Source: Deltaproteobacteria bacterium | GTDB lineage: Bacteria > Desulfobacterota > Syntrophobacteria > Syntrophobacterales > Syntrophobacteraceae | NCBI GenBank assembly: GCA_021780695.1 | Contig: JAJXYD010000040.1 | Span: forward strand, 1-64,000 | Direction of reading: 5' to 3' | DNA length: 64,000 nucleotides | Shown here: positions 1 to 8,180 of the stretch, piece after piece | Layout: each line of letters begins with the position of its first letter | Numbering within the stretch: position 1 is the stretch's first letter | Program-made: the position numbers and the translations under genes | Notes under the pieces: model-generated | Seen by the model: only the letters and a program-made list of their open reading frames with translations | What the model was told of the DNA's origin: nothing | The model's database searches: none

Positions 1-550
1 TTCTTAATCCTGTAAATCCTGTAATCCTGTCAAAAGTTTTTCCGTCCGCGTATCCCAAAAACCAAAAGCTTAGACAGGATTACAGGATTTACAGGATTTG
101 TTTTTGCCTCATCCTCTACATCCCGCCTGCGCCGTCTCCAAAAGCCACAAGCCTCGACAGGACTTGAGGTTTTACAGGTCTTTCTTTTTTTTAATCCTGT
201 AAATCCTGTAATCCTGTCAAAAGTTTTTCCGTCCGCCTGCCTAAAAACCAAAAGCTTAGACAGGATTTATAGGATTTGTTTTTCTCCGTCCTCTACATCC
301 CGTCAAAACTTCCCCTGTCCGGCCCGTCTCCAAAATCAACAACACCTCGACAGGACTTTAGGTTTCACAGGTCTTTCTTTTTCTTAATCCTGTAAATCCT
401 GTAATCCTGTCAAAAGTTTTTCCGTCCGCGTAGCCCAAAAACCAAAAGCTTAGACAGGATTACAGGATTTACAGGATTTGTTTTTGCCTCATCCTCTACA
501 TCCCGTCCGCGCCGTTCCCAAAAGCCACAAGCCTCGACAGGACTTGCGGA
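1..550. repeat. Tandem ~190-bp repeat array made of inverted repeats
   Basis: Three imperfect tandem copies begin near 6, 193 and 386, about 190 bp apart. Each starts with a 26-base arm (6-31, 193-218, 386-411) that is itself built from 8-9 bp iterations containing ATCCTGTA. In copies 1 and 3 the exact reverse complement of that arm follows at 73-98 and 453-478, leaving a 41-base loop. In copy 2 the second arm, near 259-277, is degenerate. A second motif with GACAGGACTT and ACAGGTCTTTC recurs near 157, 347 and 536. No credible gene lies here. It looks like an intergenic palindromic repeat family of unknown function; the left end may extend outside the window. Confidence 0.85.
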
Positions 551-720
551 GCGGGCCAAGGAGTCGGGTTCTTGGCGAAAGTAGAGGGAAGAGTTTTTTA
601 GATATAGGAAATTTCTATTTGCCGTATTGAGTATTGCAATTTATATTGAGCATTGCTCCTAAAGTCCCTGTCGCGACGGCGGTGGGGAGGATGGTTGCGC
701 TCCATTTTCCTCGGGTGAGG

Positions 721-785
721 GTCCGGCAGGGCGGGCAAAAGCCAAAATCCCGGCCGGCGGCTATGTTTGCCGATCCACGCCGGAC
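721..785 (+). promoter_or_regulatory. Structured leader upstream of the double-cubane reductase
   Basis: Three nested complementary stems lie upstream of the gene at 851: GTCCGGC (721-727) with GCCGGAC (779-785), GGCAAA (734-739) with TTTGCC (766-771), and AGCC (740-743) with GGCT (759-762). Together they would form one long hairpin with a 6/7-base internal loop. A T-rich stretch (TTGTTTTT) follows about 10 bases later. I could not match it to a riboswitch consensus I know, including molybdenum cofactor, cobalamin and c-di-GMP. It could be an attenuator or a chance structure in GC-rich DNA. Confidence 0.35.
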
Positions 786-850
786 AGCTCCGATTGTTTT
801 TGCGATGGTTTGGCTGCTTTGACTTTCAAGAAAAACCGGGAGATATTTTT

Positions 851-2125
851 ATGCCGAATACCTATGATGAAATGTGGGAGAAATTAAATCTTGACCTGGA
901 TGCTCATAACGGTCTGCTCGAAGTGCTCGGCAAGTTCTACGGCGATATCTATCAAAGCCAGCAGGGGCGTCTGCGGGGAATGGAATACCTTGACTTCGTG
1001 CTCTCCGAGGTTCACGGCCTTAGGATAAAGGAGCTTCAGGACGCCAAGGCCGCGGGTAAAAAAGTGATCGGGACCTTCTGTGTTTTCGTTCCGGAAGAAA
1101 TCGTGCTGGCCGCCGGAGGTATTCAGGTCGGATTGTGCGCGGGGGCGGAAATCGGAAACGAAGAAGCCGAAAAAATTCTTCCCAGAAACACCTGCGCTCT
1201 TATCAAGTCCTTTGTGGGCTTTAAGCTTTCAAGACTTTGCCCCTACATCGAATCCTGCGATGTTATCGTGGGGGAGACCACCTGCGACGGCAAAAAGAAG
1301 GCCTACGAGATTTTTGCCGACCATGCGCCCGTCTACGTGATGGAAATCCCGCAGATGAAAAATGCGTGCGACCGCGACCTGTGGAAAAGCGAGGTGTTAC
1401 GCTTTAAGAGGGCGGTTGAGGAGGTTACGGGAAATAAGATCACGGCTTCGAGTCTAAAGGAGGCGATCCATCTGGTAAATGAGCGCCGCCGGGTGCTCCA
1501 GCGGTTAAACCGCCTTCGCGCAGCCAGTCCCGTACCGATTTCGGGCAGAGACGTTCTGCTTGCCAATCAGATATCTTTCTACGACGATCCCGTGCGCTTT
1601 ACCGCCAAGATCGGGCAGTTGTGCGATGAGTTGGAAGAAAGGGTCAAAAGGGGCGAAGGGGTCGTTCCCGAAGGGAGCGTGAGGGTCATGCTCTCGGGAT
1701 GCCCGATGGCTGTTCCCAACTGGAAGCTGCCCTATATCGTCGAGTCCTCCGGAGCGGTTATCGTTGGCGAAGAATCGTGCATCGGCACTCGCAATACGCG
1801 CGATCTGGTGGCCGAGACCGGCTCGGACCTCGATCAGATGATCGAAAACCTTGTGGACCGCTATATGCGAATCGACTGCGCCTGCTTTACCCCCAATACC
1901 GAGCGGATGGACAATATCATCCAAATGGCGCGCGATCTGAAGGTTGGCGGCGTAATCCACTATGGGCTTTCCTTTTGCCAGCCCTATGCCATTGAAGCCT
2001 ACAAGGTGGAAAAGGCGCTTGGCAAGGCAGGCATTCCGATGCTTTCCATCGAAACCGATTACAGCATGGAAGATATGGAACAGCTAAAGACCCGCGTCGA
2101 AGCTTTCGTCGAGATGACGCGCTAA
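851..2125 (+). CDS. Double-cubane-cluster anaerobic reductase (YjiM/DCCP type)
   Basis: This 424-residue protein belongs to the 2-hydroxyacyl-CoA dehydratase/benzoyl-CoA reductase fold (HgdB/FldB family) and most resembles the YjiM/DCCP branch. That branch holds an [Fe8S9] double-cubane cluster and performs ATP-driven low-potential reductions of small molecules. Cysteine signatures shared with E. coli YjiM are seen: GTFC (C77), LPRNTC (C115), LCPY (C130), GETTCDGKKK (C145), SGCP (C284), ESC (C310), DCAC (C343/C345) and SFC (C376). The start is the ATG at 851, preceded by GGGAG eight bases upstream. The activase gene follows after 16 bases, as in yjiML. The physiological substrate is unknown. 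A true hydroxyacyl-CoA dehydratase is less likely because only one subunit gene is present. Confidence 0.85.
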   Translation: MPNTYDEMWEKLNLDLDAHNGLLEVLGKFYGDIYQSQQGRLRGMEYLDFVLSEVHGLRIKELQDAKAAGKKVIGTFCVFVPEEIVLAAGGIQVGLCAGAEIGNEEAEKILPRNTCALIKSFVGFKLSRLCPYIESCDVIVGETTCDGKKKAYEIFADHAPVYVMEIPQMKNACDRDLWKSEVLRFKRAVEEVTGNKITASSLKEAIHLVNERRRVLQRLNRLRAASPVPISGRDVLLANQISFYDDPVRFTAKIGQLCDELEERVKRGEGVVPEGSVRVMLSGCPMAVPNWKLPYIVESSGAVIVGEESCIGTRNTRDLVAETGSDLDQMIENLVDRYMRIDCACFTPNTERMDNIIQMARDLKVGGVIHYGLSFCQPYAIEAYKVEKALGKAGIPMLSIETDYSMEDMEQLKTRVEAFVEMTR

Positions 2126-2141
2126 GGGGATATCCAGTCTC

Positions 2142-2927
2142 ATGGCAGCTTGTCAAAATCACACAGTCGCAGGTATCGACATAGGGTCGAGGTCCATAGA
2201 GCTGGTTTTGCTAAACTCAGCCGGGATCCTTCGCCATGAAAAGCGCGCTACTACCTTCGATCCTCTGGGGCAGTGCCGCAATCTGGTGGAGGGAATAGAC
2301 GGCGGCAGGGTGATAGCCACCGGGTATGGCCGCAAATTGTTCGCCGAATCCTTTTCAGGACTAGACGTCTCAACGATAACCGAAATCCAGGCCTACGCAC
2401 TGGGCGTTCGCTACCTGTACCCGCAAGCCAGGACTGTTTTGGACATTGGCGGCCAGGACACAAAGGTCATCTCTTTAGCCGAAACCGGCAAGGTGATCAA
2501 ATTTGAGATGAACGACCGGTGCGCGGCCGGAACGGGCAAATTTCTCGAATTCATGGCCGTAGCCCTCCAGGTGCCCCTTGAGAGCTTCGGAGAGTTTGCC
2601 CTGCGATCGGATCGCCGCATACAGATAAGCAGCATGTGCACCGTTTTTGCCGAAAGCGAGGCCACCTCTCTTATGGCAAGGGGGGAGCGGCCTGAAAACA
2701 TAGCCATGGGACTGCACACGGCGATCGTTTCGCGAACGAGCGCCATGTTAAAACGGGTGGGAGCATCTTTTCCTCTGGTGTTCGCCGGCGGGGTCGCCCA
2801 CAACCCCTGTGCCGTAAGGCTTCTTGAAGAGCAACTGGGCCACCCCGTGATCGTTCCCCAAAACCCGGACATGGTGGGGGCCATCGGTGCGGCGCTTTAT
2901 GCCAGAAACAGCCTTGCCCGAGTTTGA
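2142..2927 (+). CDS. Acyl-CoA dehydratase activase-type ATPase (YjiL/DCCP reductase)
   Basis: This 261-residue BadF/BadG/HgdC-family ATPase transfers single electrons at very low potential to its partner reductase while hydrolysing ATP. ASKHA nucleotide-binding motifs are visible: GIDIGSRS near residue 11 and DIGGQDTK near 101. The two cysteines that bridge the homodimer [4Fe-4S] cluster in this family are at C127 (NDRCAAGTGK) and C166 (SSMCTVF). It lies 16 bases after the double-cubane reductase and is almost certainly its dedicated electron donor. The length is normal. Little else is annotated in this family, so the assignment is firm, but the electron source (ferredoxin or flavodoxin) cannot be seen here. 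Confidence 0.88.
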   Translation: MAACQNHTVAGIDIGSRSIELVLLNSAGILRHEKRATTFDPLGQCRNLVEGIDGGRVIATGYGRKLFAESFSGLDVSTITEIQAYALGVRYLYPQARTVLDIGGQDTKVISLAETGKVIKFEMNDRCAAGTGKFLEFMAVALQVPLESFGEFALRSDRRIQISSMCTVFAESEATSLMARGERPENIAMGLHTAIVSRTSAMLKRVGASFPLVFAGGVAHNPCAVRLLEEQLGHPVIVPQNPDMVGAIGAALYARNSLARV

Positions 2928-2956
2928 ATGTCAAACCTTAGACAAAGGAGAAAAAA

Positions 2957-3133
2957 ATGCTGCAGCTAAAAGAAGTCGAAAAGAGATCGGCGATCGCAAA
3001 TGGTGGAGCAAACACTTCCTGTCATTGTCCTTCTTGCCATGCCCCTTGCTGTCATGCCCCCGCCTGTCACGGACCGGCTAAAAGAGGGGCGTTGCTCTCG
3101 GCGCAGGCCAAAAGTCAAGGCGTGGTAAACTAA
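2957..3133 (+). CDS. Small CHxPx-repeat Cys/His-rich protein
   Basis: A 58-residue reading frame begins 29 bases after the activase with an excellent ribosome site (AAAGGAG, about seven bases before ATG 2957). Residues 22-41 are four perfect pentapeptides, CHCPS, CHAPC, CHAPA and CHGPA, putting Cys-His pairs at residues 22, 27, 32 and 37. In total there are six Cys and four His in 17 residues. The N terminus is charged and the C terminus is polar; no signal peptide or membrane segment is seen. Spacing places it in the double-cubane operon. I do not recognise a family. A metal-binding or cluster-maturation accessory role is an inference from composition and context. Confidence 0.6.
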   Translation: MLQLKEVEKRSAIANGGANTSCHCPSCHAPCCHAPACHGPAKRGALLSAQAKSQGVVN

Positions 3134-3175
3134 CCCGAGACCAAAGCAGCTATCCTTCCTCTGCGGCTTAGGCCA

Positions 3176-3213
3176 GCGACCGGCGAAACCCCGATGGGGC
3201 CTTTGCCGGTCGC
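3176..3213 (+). terminator. Hairpin after the double-cubane operon
   Basis: GCGACCGGC (3176-3184) pairs with GCCGGTCGC (3205-3213), and CCCC with GGGG inside the loop extends the structure. It lies just downstream of the small Cys/His gene. No U-run follows immediately, so termination strength is uncertain. Confidence 0.4.
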
Positions 3214-3256
3214 CTCCGGGGCTTGTCTTGCTCTCCCTTTAAAAGCCCCTCGCTTA

Positions 3257-4147
3257 TCAAACTTCCTTGTCTATTCCGGCCACCCGCCAGGCGATTTGCA
3301 AAAACGAGCGCAGGGCGGGCGAGGGATCGTTTTTGCGCCACAGCACGGCAAGCTCGATTGTGGGGGCGGGCGGCTCAAAGGAGCGGTAGGTAACCCCCTG
3401 GCGGTGAAGGTTTCGAAGGGATGCGGGTACTATCGAGATGCCTATGCCCGCGGCAACCAGGTTTACGATCGTTGGGGTGGAGCGCGCCTGCTGGACTATC
3501 CGTGGAGAAAATCCGGCCAGGGCGCAGATGCGCACGAGTTGATCGCGGAAGCCCGGAGCATCGACCAGAAGAAAAGATTCCCCGGCAAGCTCGCTTGCGG
3601 CTATCCTCTTTTGCCCCGCCAGCCGATGGCGCCGGGGAAGGGCAACGATCAGGGGCTCCCGCCAGATTGTGCGCATTTGGTGCAACTCGCCCGTTTCAAC
3701 CGGAGGCCGCACAAGGGCCACATCCAGCCTGTAAGCTTTTATGGCCTCGACCTGCTCGACGCTGCTTAAGTCCTGGAGCAGAAGCGAAATATCGGGGTAT
3801 TCCTCCTGCATGATCCTGAAAATGGAGGTGGCCTTGCCGTAGACCGTCGAGCTTACAAAGCCTACGACAAGCTTTCCCACTTCCCCCCTGGCCGTTCGCC
3901 TTGCCGCAAGCACGGCCCGGTCGGTCATGGCGAGAATCTTTCGGGCTTCCTGGAAAAAAATTTCCCCTGCCGCCGTAAGTTCCACCCGCCTCTTTGTGCG
4001 CTCCAGCAGCGTGACCCCGGTTTCGATTTCCAGTGCCTTTATCTGCTGGCTCAAAGGCGGTTGAGCCAATCCCAGCCGGGCCGCAGCCCTTCCGAAATGA
4101 AGCTCTTGGGCTACGGCGACAAAATACCGGAGGTGCCTTAGTTCCAT
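3257..4147 (-). CDS. LysR-family transcriptional regulator
   Basis: This 296-residue protein has the classic LysR layout. The N-terminal winged helix-turn-helix (about residues 1-60) contains MELRHLRYFVAVAQELHFGRAA and LAQPPLSQQIKALE. An effector-binding LysR substrate domain follows (about 90-290). It is divergent from the MFS transporter at 4331 and shares a 183-bp AT-rich region with it. The arrangement resembles YnfL/YnfM of enterobacteria. By family habit it would regulate the divergent transporter and itself; the inducer cannot be read from the sequence. The ATG at 4147 gives a standard full-length start. Confidence 0.9.
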   Translation of the reverse strand: MELRHLRYFVAVAQELHFGRAAARLGLAQPPLSQQIKALEIETGVTLLERTKRRVELTAAGEIFFQEARKILAMTDRAVLAARRTARGEVGKLVVGFVSSTVYGKATSIFRIMQEEYPDISLLLQDLSSVEQVEAIKAYRLDVALVRPPVETGELHQMRTIWREPLIVALPRRHRLAGQKRIAASELAGESFLLVDAPGFRDQLVRICALAGFSPRIVQQARSTPTIVNLVAAGIGISIVPASLRNLHRQGVTYRSFEPPAPTIELAVLWRKNDPSPALRSFLQIAWRVAGIDKEV

Positions 4148-4330
4148 GGTTTGGCCTCGTATAAATATATTTTATATATCAGATAAGCATGAAATATATA
4201 TTGGAAATCTTAATTCAGGAGGATTACCTTTTCAAGACGTTTATTTTAGAGCAATCGGTAGTGGGCCGCAGGGGCAATTCCCCGGTCTTTTTCGCAAATG
4301 GGATACTTTTTTTATAGCACCGAGACTACA
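4148..4330. promoter_or_regulatory. Divergent LysR/MFS intergenic control region
   Basis: This AT-rich region between two divergent genes contains the inverted repeat TATAAA (4160-4165) and TTTATA (4171-4176) with a five-base centre, followed by another ATATATAT-rich stretch near 4193-4201. LysR regulators typically bind dyads of the T-N11-A type in such regions, so this is the likely operator and promoter area. That assignment is inference. An orphan GGAGG at 4218 is not followed by a usable start codon. Confidence 0.4.
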
Positions 4331-5554
4331 ATGATGGGAATCTCCAAGACCTTAGACAATGGGGACCAAAGACTTGCGGCGACGTTGTCGGAGAGGGCCG
4401 GGGCCTTTAACCGGGCTGCCACTCTTGCGGGAATATTTATCGCCGGTTTTTCAACCTTTATAAACCTTAACGCCACCCAGCCTCTTTTGCCTTACTTTCG
4501 GCATCTGTTCGGCTCTACCGAGCTTATGGTAAGCCTTACCGTGAGCGCTCCAGCTCTTGCGATAGCCCTGGCGGCTCCCCTGCTGGGGGTTGCGGCGGAT
4601 TCGGTTGGCCGCAAACAGGTTATAGTGGCCGCGATCTTCTGCCTCTCTTTTGCCACGCTTCTTGCCTCCTGCGCTTCAAGCCTGTGGGGGCTCATTTTGT
4701 ACCGTTTCCTCCAGGGCCTTTTCATTCCCGGCATGATCGCCGTCGTTATGGCCTATATAAGCGAGGAATCCCCCATGGGTTCGGTGGCGCAAACGATGGC
4801 GGTCTATGTCACGGGCACTGTCACCGGAGGGTTTGCCGGACGTCTTTTGGCGGGTCTTGGGACCGCCCAATGGGGATGGAGGCCCTGTTTTGTATTCCTT
4901 GGGGGGCTCACTTTGCTCGGGGCCTTGACTACTCAGTTGGTTCTTCCGCATGAAAGAGTCTTCGCGGGCGGCAAGAAAGTGTCCCTCACCTTCGAGCCGC
5001 TTTGGGCTCATTTGAAAAATCCGCAGCTTCTGGCCACCTATGCGGCGGGTTTTAACGTTTTGTTTTACATGGTGGCCACCTTTACCTATGTGAACTTCTA
5101 CCTTGCCGCCCCTCCCTTTGGCCTTGGGCCGGCCGCGCTTGGCGAGATCTTTGTCGTCTACCTGGCCGGAGGGCTGCTCACAACCTTCGCCGGGCCGCTT
5201 GTGGACAGGTTCGGTTATCGAAGGGCGCTCTTGAGGGCGATTGTCGGGGGCGGGCTCGGGATTTTGCTGACGCTTTTCCACTGTTTGCCCGTCGATATCC
5301 TCGGGCTGGTGCTGCTTGCAACGAGTGTCTTTATCTGCCAGACAGGCGCTTCGAGCAACGTGGGCAAGGCGGCGAAAGGATCGCGCTCCTCCGCCGCCGG
5401 CCTCTATGTCAGCTTCTATTACCTGGGAGGCGCGGCGGGTTCGATAATCCCTGGCTTCTTCTGGGCCAGGGGCGGTTGGCCCGCCTGCGTGGGGCTCATC
5501 TTGTGCGCCCAGGCGATCACCGCCTTTATTGCCCTGCGGTTTTGGAAAGGCTAG
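4331..5554 (+). CDS. MFS transporter (YnfM-like)
   Basis: A 12-TM major facilitator protein of about 407 residues. Hydrophobic segments alternate through the whole length, and the family loop motif between TM2 and TM3 is visible as GVAADSVGRKQVIV, with a second-half equivalent PLVDRFGYRRALL. It is divergent from a LysR regulator, like YnfM/YnfL, which suggests an exporter for a small metabolite or drug; the substrate is unknown. ATG 4331 is preferred because 4298, an in-frame ATG, adds an atypical aromatic leader. Neither site has a strong ribosome-binding sequence. The 3' end overlaps the convergent gene by four bases. Confidence 0.85.
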   Translation: MMGISKTLDNGDQRLAATLSERAGAFNRAATLAGIFIAGFSTFINLNATQPLLPYFRHLFGSTELMVSLTVSAPALAIALAAPLLGVAADSVGRKQVIVAAIFCLSFATLLASCASSLWGLILYRFLQGLFIPGMIAVVMAYISEESPMGSVAQTMAVYVTGTVTGGFAGRLLAGLGTAQWGWRPCFVFLGGLTLLGALTTQLVLPHERVFAGGKKVSLTFEPLWAHLKNPQLLATYAAGFNVLFYMVATFTYVNFYLAAPPFGLGPAALGEIFVVYLAGGLLTTFAGPLVDRFGYRRALLRAIVGGGLGILLTLFHCLPVDILGLVLLATSVFICQTGASSNVGKAAKGSRSSAAGLYVSFYYLGGAAGSIIPGFFWARGGWPACVGLILCAQAITAFIALRFWKG

Positions 5555-6603
5555 CGAAAGCCTTGCCTTATCAAGGACGCGAGCTGTTCGGGAGGATAGA
5601 CGATCATTTCGTCTTTTAGCAGCTTCTGCAGGTAGAAATCGTCGGTGCGGTAGTGCGGATGCATGTTCTGACGGTTTACAAGCCGCAGAAGGCAGCGAAA
5701 CTCGGGCAGCTCTTTTCCAAGAGGGCCGCTAAAACACGACAGGTTAAAAGTGGAAAATTTCAGGTCATGATAGGCGGCCAGGGTGTGACTTAGGCCCTCG
5801 GCCATCATTTGGATGTCTTCTTCTCCCCACTGCATGAAGTTTGATCTGTTTGGCCAAACGGCGTTTACCTCGTTTACCCCCAGGGGTGAAAAGGCTGTGA
5901 ACCAGCCGCTTTGGCCTATTTCTCCAAGCCACCTTTCCCCCGCCTGCCTCTCGGTTTCGATTAGATCGGTAAAGTAGCAGGAGCCGTTTTTCCGGTGGTA
6001 GGCGAGGCCGTTTTCGAGCAGCACCCGCAGATGGCTGGAGGGCATGGGGGAGCCGATTATTTGCAGGTGCGGGTGCATGATGCTGCTGCCCGCAGGCGGC
6101 ATAAAATTGGCGTTTATCGTAAAGAACTCGCACTTTGGGTCGACTTCAAAGCACCTTCCGATAAACTCCAGGGATATCGACAAGGCATCGAAGAGAAGGG
6201 CTGGGGAAAAGTCCTCCAGGGTTCTTCCATGCTTTTCCCCGACCATTACCACCGCGTGATAGGGGGCTATGGGAAAAAGGTTTGGAAACAAAGCGCATTG
6301 GCCTTTTTCAAGCCTGCCCTGGGCAAGCAGTTCCCGGGGATAGCGAGGAGAGGCCAATCGCCATTTCCCCTCGCACATGAAGCATTGCCCGATTGTGTCT
6401 TCCATCCTCTGGTGGAGGTAGTCGTAATCGGTTTGAGGAAAAGCGAAGGCGATTTTGTCGCGGAAGGCCTCGTTTAGCACGCTCTGATAGCCCGTCAGAG
6501 GATCCCTGCGAATCTCCAGGCTTTGAGTTTCCAGCTCTCCGTTTTTTAAGGGGCTGTGGAATTGGACAATGTGTTTGGATGCTTCGAAACAAATTTTTGG
6601 CAT
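5551..6603 (-). CDS. Galactose-1-phosphate uridylyltransferase-like HIT-superfamily protein
   Basis: This 350-residue protein has the GalT-type architecture: an N-terminal half with a CMCEGKWR-like cysteine region near residue 75, a central FTINANFMPPAGSS loop and the HPHLQ nucleotidyl-transfer motif near residue 180. In GalT the second histidine of HPHxQ forms the nucleotidyl-enzyme intermediate. The C-terminal half retains a HIT-like fold (FNLSCFSGPLG). The length fits GalT (about 350). No other galactose genes are nearby, so the true sugar phosphate or nucleotide substrate is uncertain. It overlaps the end of the convergent MFS gene. Confidence 0.65.
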   Translation of the reverse strand: MPKICFEASKHIVQFHSPLKNGELETQSLEIRRDPLTGYQSVLNEAFRDKIAFAFPQTDYDYLHQRMEDTIGQCFMCEGKWRLASPRYPRELLAQGRLEKGQCALFPNLFPIAPYHAVVMVGEKHGRTLEDFSPALLFDALSISLEFIGRCFEVDPKCEFFTINANFMPPAGSSIMHPHLQIIGSPMPSSHLRVLLENGLAYHRKNGSCYFTDLIETERQAGERWLGEIGQSGWFTAFSPLGVNEVNAVWPNRSNFMQWGEEDIQMMAEGLSHTLAAYHDLKFSTFNLSCFSGPLGKELPEFRCLLRLVNRQNMHPHYRTDDFYLQKLLKDEMIVYPPEQLASLIRQGFR

Positions 6604-6659
6604 CTTTTTAACCCCGATCGCTAGAGACGTTGGCTGTTCTAATCTGCTCCCGGCAGGTT

Positions 6660-8180
6660 TCAGGCTGCGCCGTAGAGCTTCTTTATTTGTGTCCTGTCCG
6701 TGGAACCATCGGCTAGAAGAGGCAGCTCCTCCACCAGTTCGACGTACTGAGGTTTTTTGTAGCTGGCGATCCGCTCGCCCACAAACTTTATTAGATCGGA
6801 GGGGAGCAGCGAAGCGCCTTTTTTCACTTTACAGACCGCCTTTATGCCCTCTTTCCATTTTGGGTCCGGAACGCCGAAAACGACCGCGGCCTCCACCGCC
6901 GGATGCTGGAGGAGGACTTTTTCGACCTCGGCGGGATAGACATTTTCGCCTCCGGGCTTAATGAGTTCTTTTTCGGCCTTGCGTCCGGCGTACCACAGAT
7001 AGCCGTCCTGGTCGAATCGTCCCAGATCTCCTGTATGGTGCCAGCCGTCACGAAAGGTATGCTCGTTATCCTCGGGCAGGTTCCAATAGCCTTTGAAAAC
7101 CATCGGCCCCTTGAGGGCGATCTCCGCTGTCTGAGCGGGGGCAACTTCGCGGTCGTAGTCGTCGAGGAGCCGGATCCGGCCCAGTAGAATGGTGCTGCCC
7201 GCCGAGCCGGGCCTTTCGTCATAGCGGCCAAGAGTGGCCAGGCAGGACGTTTCGGTTTGCCCATACATGACGTAAAAGGCGCCCCCCGAAACCTTCTGGT
7301 ATTTTTCTATGGTTTCACTGGAATCGATCCCCACGACTTTTTTAAGCGAGTCGATGGGCCTGGCGCTCTTTTGCTGCTCTTCGAGGAGCAGGGAAAGAAT
7401 GGGCGCAAAATCAAACATTACGGAACACTTCTTTTCAACTATCAAATCGAGTGCCCTGGCGCTGTCGAATTTAGACATGTTCACATTGAGAGCTCCCGCA
7501 TGAAAGCTTTGAAAGAGCATGGAGAGGCCGGCGATGTGAAACATGGGCAAAAGATTCAAGTGAACGTCTTGGGGGCTCATATTGAGGGCCGAATGAAAAT
7601 GCAGGCTCGAACAGTTTATATTGCCATGGCTTAGCAAGGCCCCCCGGGGTCTTCCGGCAACCGCCGCGGTATGGATTATAACAAAGCCCTCATCCTGGGA
7701 AAAATCCGGGGCAGGTTCCTTGGCCCTTTCTTCCATAAGGGAAGAAAAGGAAGCCAGCCCTCCCGCATCGGCTTTCAAATTGTAGAAGGCCTTTACAGAG
7801 GGAAGTTCGGGCCGGATCTTATCGAGCAGAGCCTGAAACTCTTTGTCTACGAAGACAGCCTTGGGCGTGCAATCGTTTAGGTTAAAGCAAATCTCATCGG
7901 CTGACAGCCGCCAGTTGATCGGGAGCACGATTGCCCCCGTTGCGGCCGCGGCGCCGTAGAGCAAAAAAAAGTGCAGGCTGTTTTTGCCTAAAACCCCGAT
8001 GCGATCTCCTTTTGCAATTCCTGATTTGTGCAACCCGAATGCAAGCCGGTCCACACTTTCCTTGTATTGGGCAAAGGTCAAGGTCGTGTTATCGTCAGCC
8101 TCAAACCAGGCCGGGCGGCTGCCAAAACAGAGCGCATTTCTGGCTATAAGATCATAGAGAGTAAAATCGTGCAGTCCCAT
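6660..8180 (-). CDS. AMP-forming acyl-CoA synthetase-like protein with degenerate motifs
   Basis: This is a 506-residue adenylate-forming (ANL superfamily) enzyme. Conserved parts include VMYGQTETS, WHHTGDLGRFDQDGYL and the hinge GRKAEKELIKPGGENVYPAEVE. The phosphate-binding loop, normally TSGTTGxPKG, reads HTAAVAGRPRGA at about residues 170-181. The C-terminal catalytic TxxGK motif is replaced by GSTDRTQIK. The protein may still be active, since some long-chain ligase subgroups carry AAVxG loops, or it may be specialised. The start ATG at 8180 has AAAGGAC upstream; an upstream in-frame start at 8219 is less likely. The neighbouring GalT-like gene lies 57 bases downstream on the same strand. 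Confidence 0.8.
   Translation of the reverse strand: MGLHDFTLYDLIARNALCFGSRPAWFEADDNTTLTFAQYKESVDRLAFGLHKSGIAKGDRIGVLGKNSLHFFLLYGAAAATGAIVLPINWRLSADEICFNLNDCTPKAVFVDKEFQALLDKIRPELPSVKAFYNLKADAGGLASFSSLMEERAKEPAPDFSQDEGFVIIHTAAVAGRPRGALLSHGNINCSSLHFHSALNMSPQDVHLNLLPMFHIAGLSMLFQSFHAGALNVNMSKFDSARALDLIVEKKCSVMFDFAPILSLLLEEQQKSARPIDSLKKVVGIDSSETIEKYQKVSGGAFYVMYGQTETSCLATLGRYDERPGSAGSTILLGRIRLLDDYDREVAPAQTAEIALKGPMVFKGYWNLPEDNEHTFRDGWHHTGDLGRFDQDGYLWYAGRKAEKELIKPGGENVYPAEVEKVLLQHPAVEAAVVFGVPDPKWKEGIKAVCKVKKGASLLPSDLIKFVGERIASYKKPQYVELVEELPLLADGSTDRTQIKKLYGAA

Noticed and set aside
30-251. Minus-strand reading frame of 73 residues inside the tandem repeat array
   Set aside because: It is made of the repeat units, has no ribosome site and no family, so it is a by-product of the repeat.
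600-850. Known riboswitch upstream of the double-cubane genes
   Set aside because: Compared from memory with molybdenum cofactor, cobalamin and c-di-GMP motifs; conserved bases do not match. The structure is kept only as an unidentified leader.
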